Of a stretch of 64,000 nucleotides of DNA, positions 29,231 through 39,737 are shown piece by piece (positions within the stretch are counted from its first letter, which is position 1; every line of letters begins with the position of its first letter). The DNA comes from Adiantum capillus-veneris (taxonomy: Eukaryota > Streptophyta > Polypodiopsida > Polypodiales > Pteridaceae). The notes beneath the pieces were generated by a model that was given only the letters and a program-made list of their open reading frames with translations, searched no databases and was not told the origin of the DNA. The DNA lies in the NCBI GenBank assembly GCA_014529385.2, contig CM043945.1, positions 153,763,741 to 153,827,740 of the forward strand, given 5' to 3'. The translations under genes were made by a program, and so were the position numbers.

Positions 29231-30307
29231 ATGCGCACTAGGTCGCAGGGTCTGCCTGACCCTGTGGTTCCAATTGTAGGAAGACGTCGGAGGAGAGGCG
29301 GTTGGGATGAATTTGTTTTTTCTTCACCGCAGGCTGAGGAATCTATATCTCCATCACCAAGCTCAGTGCGTGGTAGGCGGTTGCGGCGGGCGAGCCATAC
29401 TCCACGTAGTCAGTCATGTCCTCCTATCGTACATTCACCCTCACCCACACAGGTTGCTCCACCACCGTCTCCGGTAAGCAGTCCAGGAGTGTCTCCGCCA
29501 CTGTCCCCACCTCCTAGTGTTCGACAGCTTTTTTCGGAAGGAGGTACAGTTGGGCAAGGGATGATGGTACATCCTCAGATTAAGTATAGTCGGTTTCAAG
29601 ATCTTTTGAGAGAAGACCCTAATGCACATTTGCACCAATTCAATAAAGCTTATGGATTGAATAATCTTGGGGTGGTGATTCCTCTCCATCAACAATCAGT
29701 GTTTGAATCTACACTCTCGGGGAAAGCTGCAAAATGGTTGTCCGAATACCTTGATGATCATTTTCAGACATATGATGAAGGATCCAGAGTGTTCTTATGA
29801 AGGTTGAGAATGGAAAAGACAGTCCCTCAACATTTGAAAAAGCTTCAAACGCTGCGGCAGAAGTCGTTGCCAGTGGAGGATTACGTTGCAAAATTTTGGA
29901 TGCTTTTGTAGAGGGTACCTCAGGCACAAAGGCCGGTAGCAGAAGTGTTGAATGATTATTTTTTGTGGGGGCTCAACAAGGATCTCAGAACTGCTATGGA
30001 AATAGTGGATAAAGTAACTACTCCACTAGATAATGTAATTGCTAGGGCTGTAGTAGCAGGAGAAGATTTAGAGGATACGGAATCCCCAAATAAATCAAAG
30101 AAAAAAGATAGGAAGAAATCTCATCGGAAGTCGCAAGACAGCGGCAATGATAGTTCGGAGTCAGAGTCCACAGCATCAGACTCCTCAGACTCAGGCAGCA
30201 GCGATTTGGGGAAAGAGTTGGAAGAGACACCTCGGAAAAAATCCCAGCGTCACGGGAAAGGTGTTTCATCCAGATCGTTGAAATCTGCTGGGTGGCTAAA
30301 AGTCTGA
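29231..30307 (+). pseudogene. Element C Gag (N-terminus and capsid)
   Basis: MRTRSQGLPDPVV starts a Pro/Ser/Arg-rich N-terminus (PPSPVSSPGVSPPLSPPPS). The capsid follows: DPNAHLHQFNKAYGLNNLGVV, FESTLSGKAAKWLSEYL, LRQKSLPVEDYVAKFWML, LNDYFLWGLNKDLRTAMEIV, ending in a Ser/Asp-rich acidic tail. One frame throughout with two stops, TGA at 29798 and TAG near 29909. A frameshift near 30310 leads to the zinc knuckles. Much shorter N-terminal extension than in A/B. Confidence 0.85.
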
Positions 30308-30318
30308 AGGAACTATGG

Positions 30319-30741
30319 TGTACCCAGTGTCGGAATCTGGGCCATGCTGCTCAGGAGTGCACAATGAATCAGAAGTGGTGTGCGATTTGCACGACCAATA
30401 CTCATAATATAGTGGAATGTTATTTCAATGGTCGGGGTCGTCGCAGTTGAGGAGACTCTTCTACATGGCAACAACCACAGACAGGGCAAGGACAAGAGCC
30501 TGTTGTGGCGATGGATCATGCTCATACATCAGAGACGCCTTTGCAAGGTCAAGAAGGAGGACGGGGTCAAGGGGGAGGACGAGGTCGCGGAAGAGGTGGC
30601 CGAGATCCTAATCGACCCAAGACATGCCTTTTTTGTTTGGGGGATGGGCACTGGCGATCCGAGTGTACTGAAGCTATGGAATATGATCGGAAGAAGCAGG
30701 AACACGCTGCAGGGAAACAGCCTACTGTGGCTTCAGATTGA
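30319..30741 (+). pseudogene. Element C nucleocapsid: three zinc knuckles with RG box
   Basis: CTQCRNLGHAAQEC, then WCAICTTNTHNIVECYF, then after a Gly/Arg-rich box (GGRGQGGGRGRGRGGR) CLFCLGDGHWRSEC. All three are CX2CX4HX4C type. A TGA near 30447 follows the second knuckle. The RG box adds RNA binding. The second knuckle is the intact version of the degenerate KWCAI motif in A and B, which supports common descent. Confidence 0.85.
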
Positions 30742-30743
30742 AG

Positions 30744-31162
30744 TATTGGAGGAGTCTGATCCAGTGGTTTCATTAATCACGCGATCGGGTAAAAATGTGG
30801 TTCCAACACCCGATGTAAAGATTCCGCACTGGACGGCTCAGGAAGAGGTGCGGAAAAAGACTGTGTCTTGGTTTCCACAGTCCGCACCACCATTGAAATC
30901 ATCAGGACCATCGACCGTGGGCCTGGAAATAAAGGAAGGAAAAGCTGGAAATAAGGATGATATTAGAGAAGAGGAGGATTGGAATTTAGTTTGGAAAGAG
31001 GTCCTCACGTCGCCAATACAAGTACCTCTGGGTTCATTACTGAAATTGGTCCCAAATTTTCATAATGTAGTGCTGAGACAAAAGTCCACAGAGCTGAGAG
31101 AAGTCGCCATCGGGAAAGTTGAAAGCGAGGAGGATGATTCTGCCCCGTTGCCGGAAAAATAG
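30744..31162 (+). pseudogene. Element C gag-protease linker
   Basis: The distal half of the ORF 30428-31162 is genuine: SDPVVSLITRSGKN, VKIPHWTAQEEV, PIQVPLGSLLKLVPNFHNVVLRQ. Its first half is an out-of-frame shadow of the zinc-knuckle region. Linkers with VxLITRSG occur ahead of proteases in plant elements. Overlaps the protease frame by about 40 bp. Confidence 0.6.
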
Positions 31163-31991
31163 GATCACGGATACCCGCATTCCGGAGCTTTTAGTTAGAT
31201 ACCATGAAACATACATTGACAAGGTACTATTGGATGGAGGAGCGGGAGTAACCATTATTACTCGAGCAGCTTGTCAGCGTTTTGGACTCAGTGATTGGGA
31301 GCCTGCACCCTTTGTAGTCCGCATGGCAGATCAAAGAAGAGTGCAACCAGTGGGGTTACTTCGGGGCATTGTCTTGGATGTGGCGGGCTTATCCTTTGCC
31401 GTTTCCTTAGTAGTCTTGAATATTGAGGATCATAATCAGAATTATCACATTATCTTGGGGAGACCCTGGTTACGACAAGCGAGGGTAAAGCATAATTGGG
31501 AAGCAAATATGCTTACAGTAAAAAAGGGTCGAAGGAAATTGCGGGTGATGTTGGGAACATGCAGACAAGCAGTTCAGGCAGCATGGCCTGCGATAGCAAA
31601 AATAGTAAATATGGTGGAAGGATTAGAAGAGGATGAAGAGGAGAAACGTCTAAAAGCTAATCCGGATTTGGTTTCTTTATATCTGGCGGATATTTCTCTG
31701 ATTCCGAAGGGGAACTCGGTGGGGGTTTCAAGAACTCCAGCAGGGATAGGGGAGCAACAACAGGTGTTGCCAAGTCCTGAATCATTGGAGGACGTTATTC
31801 AGCAAGAACGTCCGTTTGAGGCGCAGATGGAGAAAATTACAAGGGTTAAAGAAGATGAATTGGAGAAGGTCTTTCTTGGGGAGCAAGCGGAGTCGCAACC
31901 CATCTACATTAATAAGCAGCTTGAGGCAAGTTTCAGAGGCAATTTGATTAAGTTATTTAAGGATGTTTTCGCATGGGAATATGCGGAATGA
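31119..31991 (+). pseudogene. Element C retropepsin and start of RT
   Basis: Open frame of 290 codons. ELLVRYHETYIDKVLLDGGAGVTII is the active-site loop, with D-G-G where retropepsins have D-S/T-G; plant Tat-type proteases can carry Gly here. VVRMADQRRVQPVG and YHIILGRPWLRQA complete the fold. An acidic linker leads to SQPIYINKQLEASF and LFKDVFAWEY, the entrance of RT. A stop after EYAE ends it. Confidence 0.85.
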
Positions 31992-32726
31992 AGGGATTGG
32001 ACCCAAAGTTTTATCAGCATATGATAAATCTAAAACCGCATGCGGTGCCAGTGAAGCAGCACTCATATAGGATGAATCCGAATGTGGCAAAGCAATTTAA
32101 GATGGAAATCGATCCTCTTTTGGAAGTGGGTTTTATTACCCCTATTGATAATCCGGAGTGGATTTCTCCAATTGTGGTCGTACCAAAGAAAAACAAGCAA
32201 ATCCGAATTTGTGTGGATGATCAAAAATTGAATGCGGCTACTATTCCAGATCCTTTTCCTCTTCCATTTCTGGATTCCATTTTGGATGATGTAGCAGGAC
32301 ATGCATGGGTTTAGTGGATATAACCAAATAAGAATGGCATTGCAGGATCAGCCAAAAACAGCTTTTATTACCGCATGGGGTGTGTTTGCATGCATAGTGA
32401 TGTGGTTCGGATTGCGGAATGCGCCCTCAACTTTTCAAAGGGATATGTTTCAAATTTTTAGTCCTTATTTGATGGATTTTATGAGAATTTTTATGGAAGA
32501 TCTCAATGTTTTTGGAGTGCAATTAGAGCACTTGAAGCAATTACGGTTATGCTTTATGAAATGCAGAGAGGTGAAATTCAGTTTGAATCCTTTAAAGTGT
32601 GCATTTGCTGTTTGCAGTGGCAGGCTATTGGGGCATATAATTTCCGAGGATGGTATTTCCGTGGATCCGGAAAAAATAGCCACAATTATAGAAGCACCTC
32701 CACCAATGAACCAGAAGCAGTGTTAG
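31973..32726 (+). pseudogene. Element C reverse transcriptase
   Basis: Frame 31973-32314: MKGLDPKFYQHMINLKP, NPEWISPIVVVPKKNKQIRICVDDQKLNAAT, LDDVAGHAW. Frame 32301-32726: GFSGYNQIRMAL, WFGLRNAPSTFQ, FMEDLNVFG, LNPLKCAF, LLGHIISEDGI. Between frames about 14 bp are missing where relatives have the motif-A Asp (LxDGFSG). Motif C is FMED (Glu at 32496-32498) for Y/FxDD. The enzyme is doubly dead. Confidence 0.88.
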
Positions 32727-32762
32727 GTTTTCCTGGGTCAAGCCCGTTGGCATGGGAGGCAT

Positions 32763-33330
32763 TTGTGGTTTGTCGTGCATTTGGCAATCCCGATTACTCA
32801 GGCAACGCATGCTATAGATTTTGAATGGACGCAAGAATGTGATCTGGCTTTTCGAAGATTAAAACTTCAGCTATCCAAACCTCCGATTATGCTTCCTCCG
32901 AATTGGGGTCACGATTTTCATGTGTTTGTGGATGCTTCGGATCGAGCTATTGGCAGTGTGTTGATGCGGGAACAAAGTCAAGGATGGTTCCGAACTGTCT
33001 ATTATGCCAGCAGACGACTATCATCCGCAGAAAGGAATTATTCAGTAACCGAAAGGGAATGTTTAGGGATGATTTATTCAGTGAAGAAGTTTTGGCATTA
33101 TCTGTTGGGCCGATGTTTTTTCTTCCATGTGGATCACCAGCTCTTTTATACCTGGTACATCAACAGAATTTGATGGGAAGATTGGCCAGATGGGTGCTTT
33201 TGTTGCAGGAATTTGACTTTGAGGTCATACATCGTCCAAGAGCTCAGCATGCGGTGGCTGACTACCTATCCAGGATAGATTCTGGTGAGTCACCGACGGG
33301 TGTAGCTGATGAATTTCTGGATGTGTCTCT
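32763..33330 (+). pseudogene. Element C RNase H
   Basis: FEWTQECDLAFRRLK leads in. HVFVDASDRAIGSVL gives the first Asp, NYSVTERECLGMIYSVKKFWHYL the Glu, and FFHVDHQ the second Asp. A frameshift near 33150 moves coding to the frame of 32903-33661, which continues LMGRLARWVLLLQEFDFEVI and VADYLSRIDSGES. A single RNase H domain; no Tat-type second domain seen. Confidence 0.85.
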
Positions 33331-34590
33331 GTTTCTAACAGGTGTGGTTGCAGAGGATGCAACAGTTACACAACAGGCAAGGGTCATTCCTAGCATCCCA
33401 TGGACATGGTATGAGGAGATGTTTCATTTTCTTGATAGTGGCAAAATGCCTTCCTTCTTGTCCAGTCATCAGAGGAAACATATGGCTATCAGAAGCACGA
33501 ATTTTGAGATTATTATGGGGAAGCTCTATTATCGTACGGTGGCGGATGTATTACTTAGATGTGTGCTATCACAAGATCAGGAAGCGATTTTGGAGGAAGT
33601 CCATACAGGTATTGCGGGAGGCCACTTTGCAGCATTAATCATGGCTCAAAAGGTTATCTAATCCGAATTATGGTGGCCTACATTGTTTTAGGATGTGAGA
33701 AATTATGTGCAACAGTGTGATGTGTGTCAGCGGATGGGGCAACCTACTAAAAGGTCCAGAATGACTTTTCAGCCGGTTTTGCCCTTGGAGCCTTTTCAAA
33801 AGTGGGGATTGGATTTTGTTGGACCTTTTGAACCATTTGCAGCTCACACGGATAATAAGTATATTTTGACAGCCACGGATTACGCTACCAAATGGGTGGA
33901 GGCATGGCCCTTGAGAGATAGTACTGCAGTTTCTATGGCTGGGTGCTTATATAAGGATATCTTTTCCAGATATGGCTACCCTATTGAGCTGGTTAGTGAT
34001 AGGAGAAGTCATTTTTTGAATAAGGTGATGAAGAGAATGCTACGGTTTTATTTTGTATTGCACACGTAATCTTCTCCAATATGTTATCCTCAGGCGAATG
34101 GGCAAGCAGAATCAACTAATAAGCAATTGATTCGCATATTAACCAAATTAGTGAATATTCATAGAACAGATTGGGATGTGAAACTTCCTTCCGCCTTATG
34201 GGCCTATCGGACATCTTATAAAGTGGCAACAGGATTGACTCCTTTCAAATTGGTGTTTGGCATGGAGGCAATCACCCCAGTGGAGCATGTGATTCCGAGT
34301 CTACCGATGTTGATTGCCAATTGGCTTCTTCCAGAATATTCTGTTATTTATCATTTGGATGTTTTGCAGGAACTAGACGAAGAGTGGTTGCATAGCTTTG
34401 CGGTGCTACAAGATCTGTAGTCCCGACGGAAAAAATGGCTAGATCGCCTGAAAGCATGGCAATTTGTCCGGGGACAATTGGTCCTTGTCTTTAATTCCCG
34501 CCTTGGGAAGATGCCTGGGAAGCTTAAATTACGGTGGTCAGGACCATTCTAGATCTTTCAAGCATGCGGGCCCATCTCTTTTTATTTGGC
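33331..34590 (+). pseudogene. Element C integrase
   Basis: H2C2 module: EVHTGIAGGHF, a stop, WWPTLF, another stop, NYVQQCDVCQR. Core: WGLDFVGPF (Asp), ELVSDRRSHFLN (Asp), PQANGQAESTNKQL (Glu), so all three catalytic residues remain. C-terminal domain: DWDVKLPSALWAYR, FKLVFGMEAITP, then after a stop RKKWLDRLKAWQFVRGQLVLVFN and KLKLRWSGPF. At least four stops. Only one zinc module, unlike B. Confidence 0.88.
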
Positions 34591-34885
34591 GGATTTGCGG
34601 GGGGAGGTAATTTCTGTACCGGTCAATGGTTTTAGACTGTGTCATTATGTTTCACCTACCCCGATTCAGTGCCCCTTTGCTGTGGTACATGAGCCAAAAG
34701 CCACCCTAATAATGATCGGAGATTCTTTTTCATGCAATCTTGGAAAGCGGAAAAAGGGCTATGATGGTTGCGACACCGTGGCTCCCCCTATTTTGGGAAC
34801 TCATTGTGAGAGGGTTAGTGCATGCAGACGATTGTTTTTGTGCTTCTCCTATTTTTTGTATTGCGCCTTCAAGGTGTTCTTAGCT

Positions 34886-36894
34886 CAATATTCTCTGCTC
34901 CTGCATCTCATCGTCGCCATGACGGCTTCTCTTCTGCAATCCATCCCCTTTACTCCAGTCCAGCAGTTAGTGCTTCACCGAGTGGATGCCTGGCTGCAAG
35001 ATTTGTGGTTGCGAGTGTTCGCCAACTTGGATTGGCAAGGGATACTTGCTCACCCGCAGGCCACAGCTTTGATTGAACAACTTGCTGTTGGAGATATGGT
35101 GCAGCTTAATAACCAACAGATTCAGCTGACAACGGAAAGAATTTCAAGGTGCTTCTGTTTGCCCAATGATGGATTCATGCGAGCATCTCATGTGATTCCT
35201 ATTGCGAATGTCGAGCAGGAATTTGGATTGAAAGCCTGAAAGGTGAATCCAAGCTTTCAGGGTTAACAGATGTAGCGACAAGGGATGCGTGCAGATGGTT
35301 TCTCGAGGCAATTTGGCTACAAGCCAAAACCTATACCATCTCGACCAAAGCGAGAAATGTGTTGCATTCGGCCAACTTTGGGCCAGTGGCTTGGATAGCA
35401 GTTGTCAGAGAGAGACTGGTGGCAGAATGCCAAAGAGTGGTGGCACAGCTGGGGCGAAACACCCCAACCAACACAAAAGTCGTCCAGCTATTGACACTGA
35501 TCTTTCCCTTACGAGAAGTTTTCCCTCTCGCCCTGCGTCCTCTATGCCATTTTGAAGATGACAGATTGGTGGTCCAAGGGACTGTTGCACCTCTATCGCA
35601 AACCCAGAGTTTGGAAGTTCCTGCTGGGAGGGAAACACAGTAGAATGTTTGTAATGTAGATTTTCTGGGTCCATCAACTGCAGTGGTACCCTCTGGAGCA
35701 CAAGAGATAGCCACTGCAGGACTAGCAACCCGCAACCGCGGGCAGGAGGAACAGATGCTTCCTACATCACCTCCTGCGACTGCATCTCCTGTGTCGAAGG
35801 ATTCTGCGATGGCACGCTGGAGACGCCGAATGCACAAAAGGGTGGCAATTGCTACTCCGACTAGGACTGGCTCTCCGGCTACAGACATTCCCTTGAAATC
35901 GGTAACTTCAGGAACCACCAATGCGGCTGCTTCAACGGGAGGTACTCTTCCCGCAGTGCTACCTTTCTGAGCAGACTTGCGGAGTCTATTCGTGCGGCCT
36001 AGCCAGCCCCTGCAATAGAGGGTCAAGCTAATGAGTTGGAAACGCAGGTAACGGCTTTGCAGGCTCGCATTGCCGATTTGACCAATCAAAATGAAGATTT
36101 GACTGCGGCGGCTCACCGGCAAAATGAAGAAATACAAACGCTTAGGGGGGCTAATGCTGCGTTTGTGGCTTCTATTCAAGATAAACTGCTTCAATTGCGA
36201 ACGCAAAATAGCCTTGCCTCATACTTAGCCTCGCATCCTGGTGATGTCATGATAAATATGAATGATTTGGATGCTTTGGCAGTGGAGATGCAGCAGGACC
36301 TCCACATCTTTTTGGAAAATCAACTACAGAGCTGGAGCACACGGTTGTCTGCTGAGGTGAGAGCACAACCACCAACTCAACAGGTTGTGATGCAGCAACC
36401 TGAGTCATCGAACACTGACAGAGGTAAGAGTGTCCTTCCAGAAGGTTTTGATATTGCTGATTGGGTGCAAGCTACAGAGGATTTTGCTGAGGCCCAGGCT
36501 CATGTATCTCGTTTGCACAGAATGATTCATCGTTTTTGTAAGGAGCGGCATAGGGTGTGTTTCTGGGTGGAGACTTTGGCTCACTCTTTCTCCCTCAATT
36601 TACCCCCATGTCCTCCATTTTGGTCTCCTCTCAAAAGATACCTCTCTCGCTATTATCCTCTACATACGCCTCTTGCTCCTGTGTCGTAGGAGCCGCAGTC
36701 TATTTCTTTGCCGACAAAGGTTATTCCCAGGGATCCTTGGCCGGAGCACACTGAGATAGATCCACATCTTTTGGATAAGGCCCATACTGCAGATTTTAGA
36801 GGATTTGGATACATTGACATTTCATCTTCACCAAAACAGGTTGAAGATCAGCAAGCGGAACCTTCCAATCGCGCGATCCACCGTGCGTGCCAGG
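34886..36894 (+). pseudogene. Element C third ORF (post-integrase), helical domain plus coiled coil
   Basis: From MTASLLQSIPFTPVQQLVLHRVD (34919) the protein runs through several frames. Block 1: WQGILAHPQATALIEQL, QIQLTTERISRCFCLPNDG. Block 2 (35300-35643): CRWFLEAIWLQAKTYTISTKA, VRERLVAECQRVVAQL. Block 3 (35683-35970) is Pro/Thr-rich. Block 4 (36036-36689) is a coiled coil (LQARIADLTNQNEDLTAAA). The final block LPTKVIPRDPWPEHTEIDP reads into the 3' LTR to 37073. The order of helical domain, hinge and coiled coil matches the third ORF of B. Confidence 0.65.
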
Positions 36895-37285
36895 TGTTAC
36901 GGCATAAGTCACACAATGCGGTCCTGCGGAGGTCTGGACATTGCGGATCAAGAGTCATGTGGCGGCCGTGGCGGCAGTTCTACACAAGATATCATGGGAC
37001 TGGAGGAGTGTGTGCACCGTTCCGGATCTGCGCTGGAGCAGCGGTTGAAATATGGGGGCATACCTGTCTTTGATTTACCTTACCTTATGTAATCCATTAC
37101 ATCTGTTGTTGTAACTCTGTGTGTTCGGATTACATAGGAATGAAGCACGAGGTGTTCTGTGCCTGTGTACTGTGTACTGTCTTCTATCCTATTTCTATGT
37201 GTTTGATGTTCACATAATGTAAGGAAATTTGCGGGTAATCATTCCCGTAATGCATATTCCTCCTGTGTAGGCAATAGCCATTACA
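36895..37285 (+). repeat. Element C 3' LTR (391 bp)
   Basis: Partner of 28796-29186. The sequence just upstream (CCACCGTGCGTGCCAGG) is not purine-rich, so no PPT is recognisable, although the target duplication confirms the LTR edge. Confidence 0.92.
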
Positions 37286-37290
37286 ATGAC

Positions 37291-37937
37291 CTTTATGAAC
37301 ATAAACATTGGGGGTTTAGTCTCATTACCAGATGTTCAAATTTAGTGAATACTAAACTAATTGGGCTTAAACCCTTTATAAAGGAGCTTAAACTCCTTAA
37401 CTTACGGTTAATCCAATTACCAATGTTGTTAACAACTTCTCTTTGGCAGTCAGGTGGTGGTTCTTATCCTTGTTATCAAATTTCAATTGTTCTTGTGATT
37501 TTTTTGCACTTCCAAATGGTTGTCGAGCATCTCATTCTTTTCTCCTTTCCCATAACTAGCATCCCGATGCTGACCCGACTCACCTTTTGAACCCCTTATC
37601 CCCCGACACCACCATACCTGCACGAGTCTTACAAGAAAGGACCTAAAAGCATGTATAAATAAGGGATATAGTGTACTATGAGGTGTAAGCTACAACCTCT
37701 GAGATGTACCACCTTGAAATCTTGTATATGTCTCATAGTCATATTGTTGTCAAGTAACTATCTCACCTATACCACCATCGCTTGGGACAAATGTAAGTCA
37801 TTAAGGACCTTGCATTGGACACACTTACCCTCCACAGACAACATCTAATGGTAAGATGTCCTATCCACACGCTCACACAACAAATAGTGGTCGAAGTCTC
37901 GGGTCCCATTGGGACCTCTCTAGCATGCCCTTAAAGA
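37291..37937. other. Unassigned sequence between elements C and D
   Basis: About 650 bp, AT-rich, no credible ORF. It is the target into which D inserted; the same sequence context resumes at 47502. Confidence 0.4.
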
Positions 37938-38810
37938 GCGTTGTCGTGTTGTGGCACGTATATAGTGGGAACGGGCATTAAACGATTTATCTTGTGACTT
38001 TTTGACACATAAGTATACTTCATATAATACTCATATTCATAAATAAAATCTTTCTACCATACCTTAGTATTACCTTTGAAGTAATATAAATGTACGTTAC
38101 CATTAGAAAGTACTGCAAGAGAAGTATCAATGATTGTGCCTCTTTTTGTCTGGGGGAAAAGCATTTTTATATTTCTTCTAATATCTCAGCTATACCCTAC
38201 CATATATAAATTATTTTCTTCTTTTCACATTTATTTAATAATATAACCCTTCAATAATGCATACCTTCTTGGATACATACAAGAGGGAAGGGCCTACTAG
38301 AAGACTTTATGATAAGGAAGATTCAAAGATTCTTGGACCATCCCAATTTGAAAATCCCGACTTAAGGGCGTGGACAAAAGGCCAAAACCAAGTCAAGCTC
38401 TTTTAGTAGGCCAATTTTTCCTTTTGAATCATGTCAATCCGAGTTACAGGTCAAAAGTTACAGGGAAATCAGTGAAAAACCCTCTCACAACTACACTGCA
38501 AGAAGAGATGGTAAGCAGGTGAATCAAGTGAAAAGAGGTAATCTTGGTCTTTTTCCATAAAATAAGATATTTGGAGATAAAAGACACAAGCATGTGAATG
38601 TGACACCTCAAAGATGCCTTGAAGGACAAGACACACAAGTTGGGACCCCCTGCTGGAGCCACACAGAAGATGCCTAGGAGGGGCCCACATACATCATGCA
38701 CCCACATGGAGCCCTAATATTGCCCATTTTAAGAAATATGCAAAGAACATTTGATTTGGGCTAACTCTTTAGCCTAATGAAGTGATTATGTAAAACATGG
38801 CTCCCTCACC

Positions 38811-38819
38811 TATAAAAAG
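38811..38819 (+). promoter_or_regulatory. TATA box of element D 5' LTR
   Basis: TATAAAAAG in the context CACCTATAAAAAGGGCAACC. The same box is kept in the 3' LTR (46236) and in LTR E (62098). It splits the LTR into U3 and a long transcribed part. Confidence 0.75.
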
Positions 38820-38947
38820 GGCAACCTTCTCTTCATTGGGCCAAGTTATGAATGAGTGAGAATAGCTCAATTCCATAGTGTCACACTCATCTTAGTGCCA
38901 TACTTTCTCTTGAAGAAAGGCTGAAGTTTTGCCTCATCCCCATCCTT

Positions 38948-39118
38948 AGACAAAACATATACATTGTAGTAAGCACAAAGCTACAGTTCCAAAGAGAAAT
39001 TCGTAGCTTATTTGGCCAACAAAGATTAAATATCATTAACTCATCCATTAACCCTTTTATCCTACCCATGATACGATATGATCATAATCTCGATGTTTTC
39101 ATTTTTGTTTTTTTCTGA
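38948..39118 (+). pseudogene. Remnant of LTR ORF 2 in the element D 5' LTR
   Basis: 57 codons from RQNIYIVVSTKLQFQ to the stop TGA. Near-identical to 47130-47300, but the first 14 codons fell in the deletion, so it lacks its start. Confidence 0.75.
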
Positions 39119-39321
39119 CTATCTTCCATGAGTTCTCTCCATCACGTGTGTGTTTGTAAGGAAAAGTGAGCGGCTTCTTTGGCTACATTTCTTCTTTAGC
39201 TCTAGAAGCTATGTTATCTACATCTTAGCTCTTTCTCATAACCCTTGAGCTTCCTCACAAACTCTCACAGCAAGAGGCCCGGTGCCTTCCTAGCAAGACC
39301 GCCTACTTCTTGACATATTTT

Positions 39322-39338
39322 TGGTGAACCCGACGCGA
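39322..39338 (+). promoter_or_regulatory. Element D primer binding site candidate
   Basis: TGGTGAACCCGACGCGA starts seven bases after the LTR end. It begins with TGG, as needed to pair with a tRNA CCA end, and contains a T-arm-like GAACCCG. I cannot name the tRNA with confidence. Confidence 0.5.
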
Positions 39339-39368
39339 AACTAGCAGGGTGAGAGTTTGTGCGTAACC

Positions 39369-39737
39369 ATGGGTGATCATGTTGAGCAACAGGGTATGCA
39401 TTTTGACCCAACAACAATGAAAATGTTTCAAGCATTTGCAATGTTCATGCAACAACAACATGCCACTAAAAGAAGGGAGATTTTAGAAACGAAGGCCATA
39501 CAAGCGGTCGTCAACAGAATGGATCAGTTCAATGGCAAAGATGTAACCAAGTACTTACGCAAGTATGTGAAGGAGATGGAGTTGCATCGCGTGTCAGAAG
39601 GTGAGATGATTCAAAGCTTTGAGCTAGTTGTTGCTCCAGAAATTAGGGATCATGTTAGGGCAATTAAAGATGGGCATGGGAGAAATTGGGAAGAACTCAA
39701 AGTAGCTTTAAAGGAGGAATATCATGTAGGACTCTGA
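39369..39737 (+). pseudogene. Element D Gag, N-terminal part
   Basis: MGDHVEQQGMHFDPTTMKMFQAFAMFMQQQ, then VNRMDQFNGKDVTKYLRKYVKEMELH and MIQSFELVVAPEIRDHVRAI. It ends at a TGA caused by a frameshift near 39730; the other frame continues SERVTKRTFLEWVVKPK. The FNGKDVTKYLRKY block is a capsid-type start. ATG at 39369 chosen as first Met after the PBS. Confidence 0.75.

Larger units (their letters stand above)
28796..37285 (+). mobile_element. Element C, full-length Ty3/gypsy retrotransposon (8.49 kb)
   Basis: Identical-length LTRs (28796-29186 and 36895-37285, 391 bp each) with TGTTACGG...CATTACA ends, flanked by perfect 5-bp target duplications ATGAC (28791-28795 and 37286-37290). The internal order is gag, PR, RT, RNase H, integrase, third ORF. 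About 30 by-eye differences between LTRs (about 8%) and many stops show an old, dead copy. The Gag motif WCAI...ECYF links it to the A/B lineage, but the PBS differs. Confidence 0.93.
37942..39315 (+). repeat. Element D 5' LTR (1374 bp, internally deleted)
   Basis: Matches the 3' LTR, but lacks about 757 bp (equivalent of 46364-47120) at a junction with ATC microhomology (38937) and about 40 bp near 38716. The large deletion removes the first LTR ORF and the start of the second. TATA box at 38811. Confidence 0.9.

Noticed and set aside
30428-30743. N-terminal half of the 244-codon ORF in element C as a protein
   Set aside because: It is an out-of-frame shadow of the zinc knuckle and RG box, which read correctly in the neighbouring frame.
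35331-36206. 291-codon minus-strand ORF in element C
   Set aside because: Antisense to the third ORF of C; no motif, and a Ser/Arg/Leu-rich composition typical of antisense frames.
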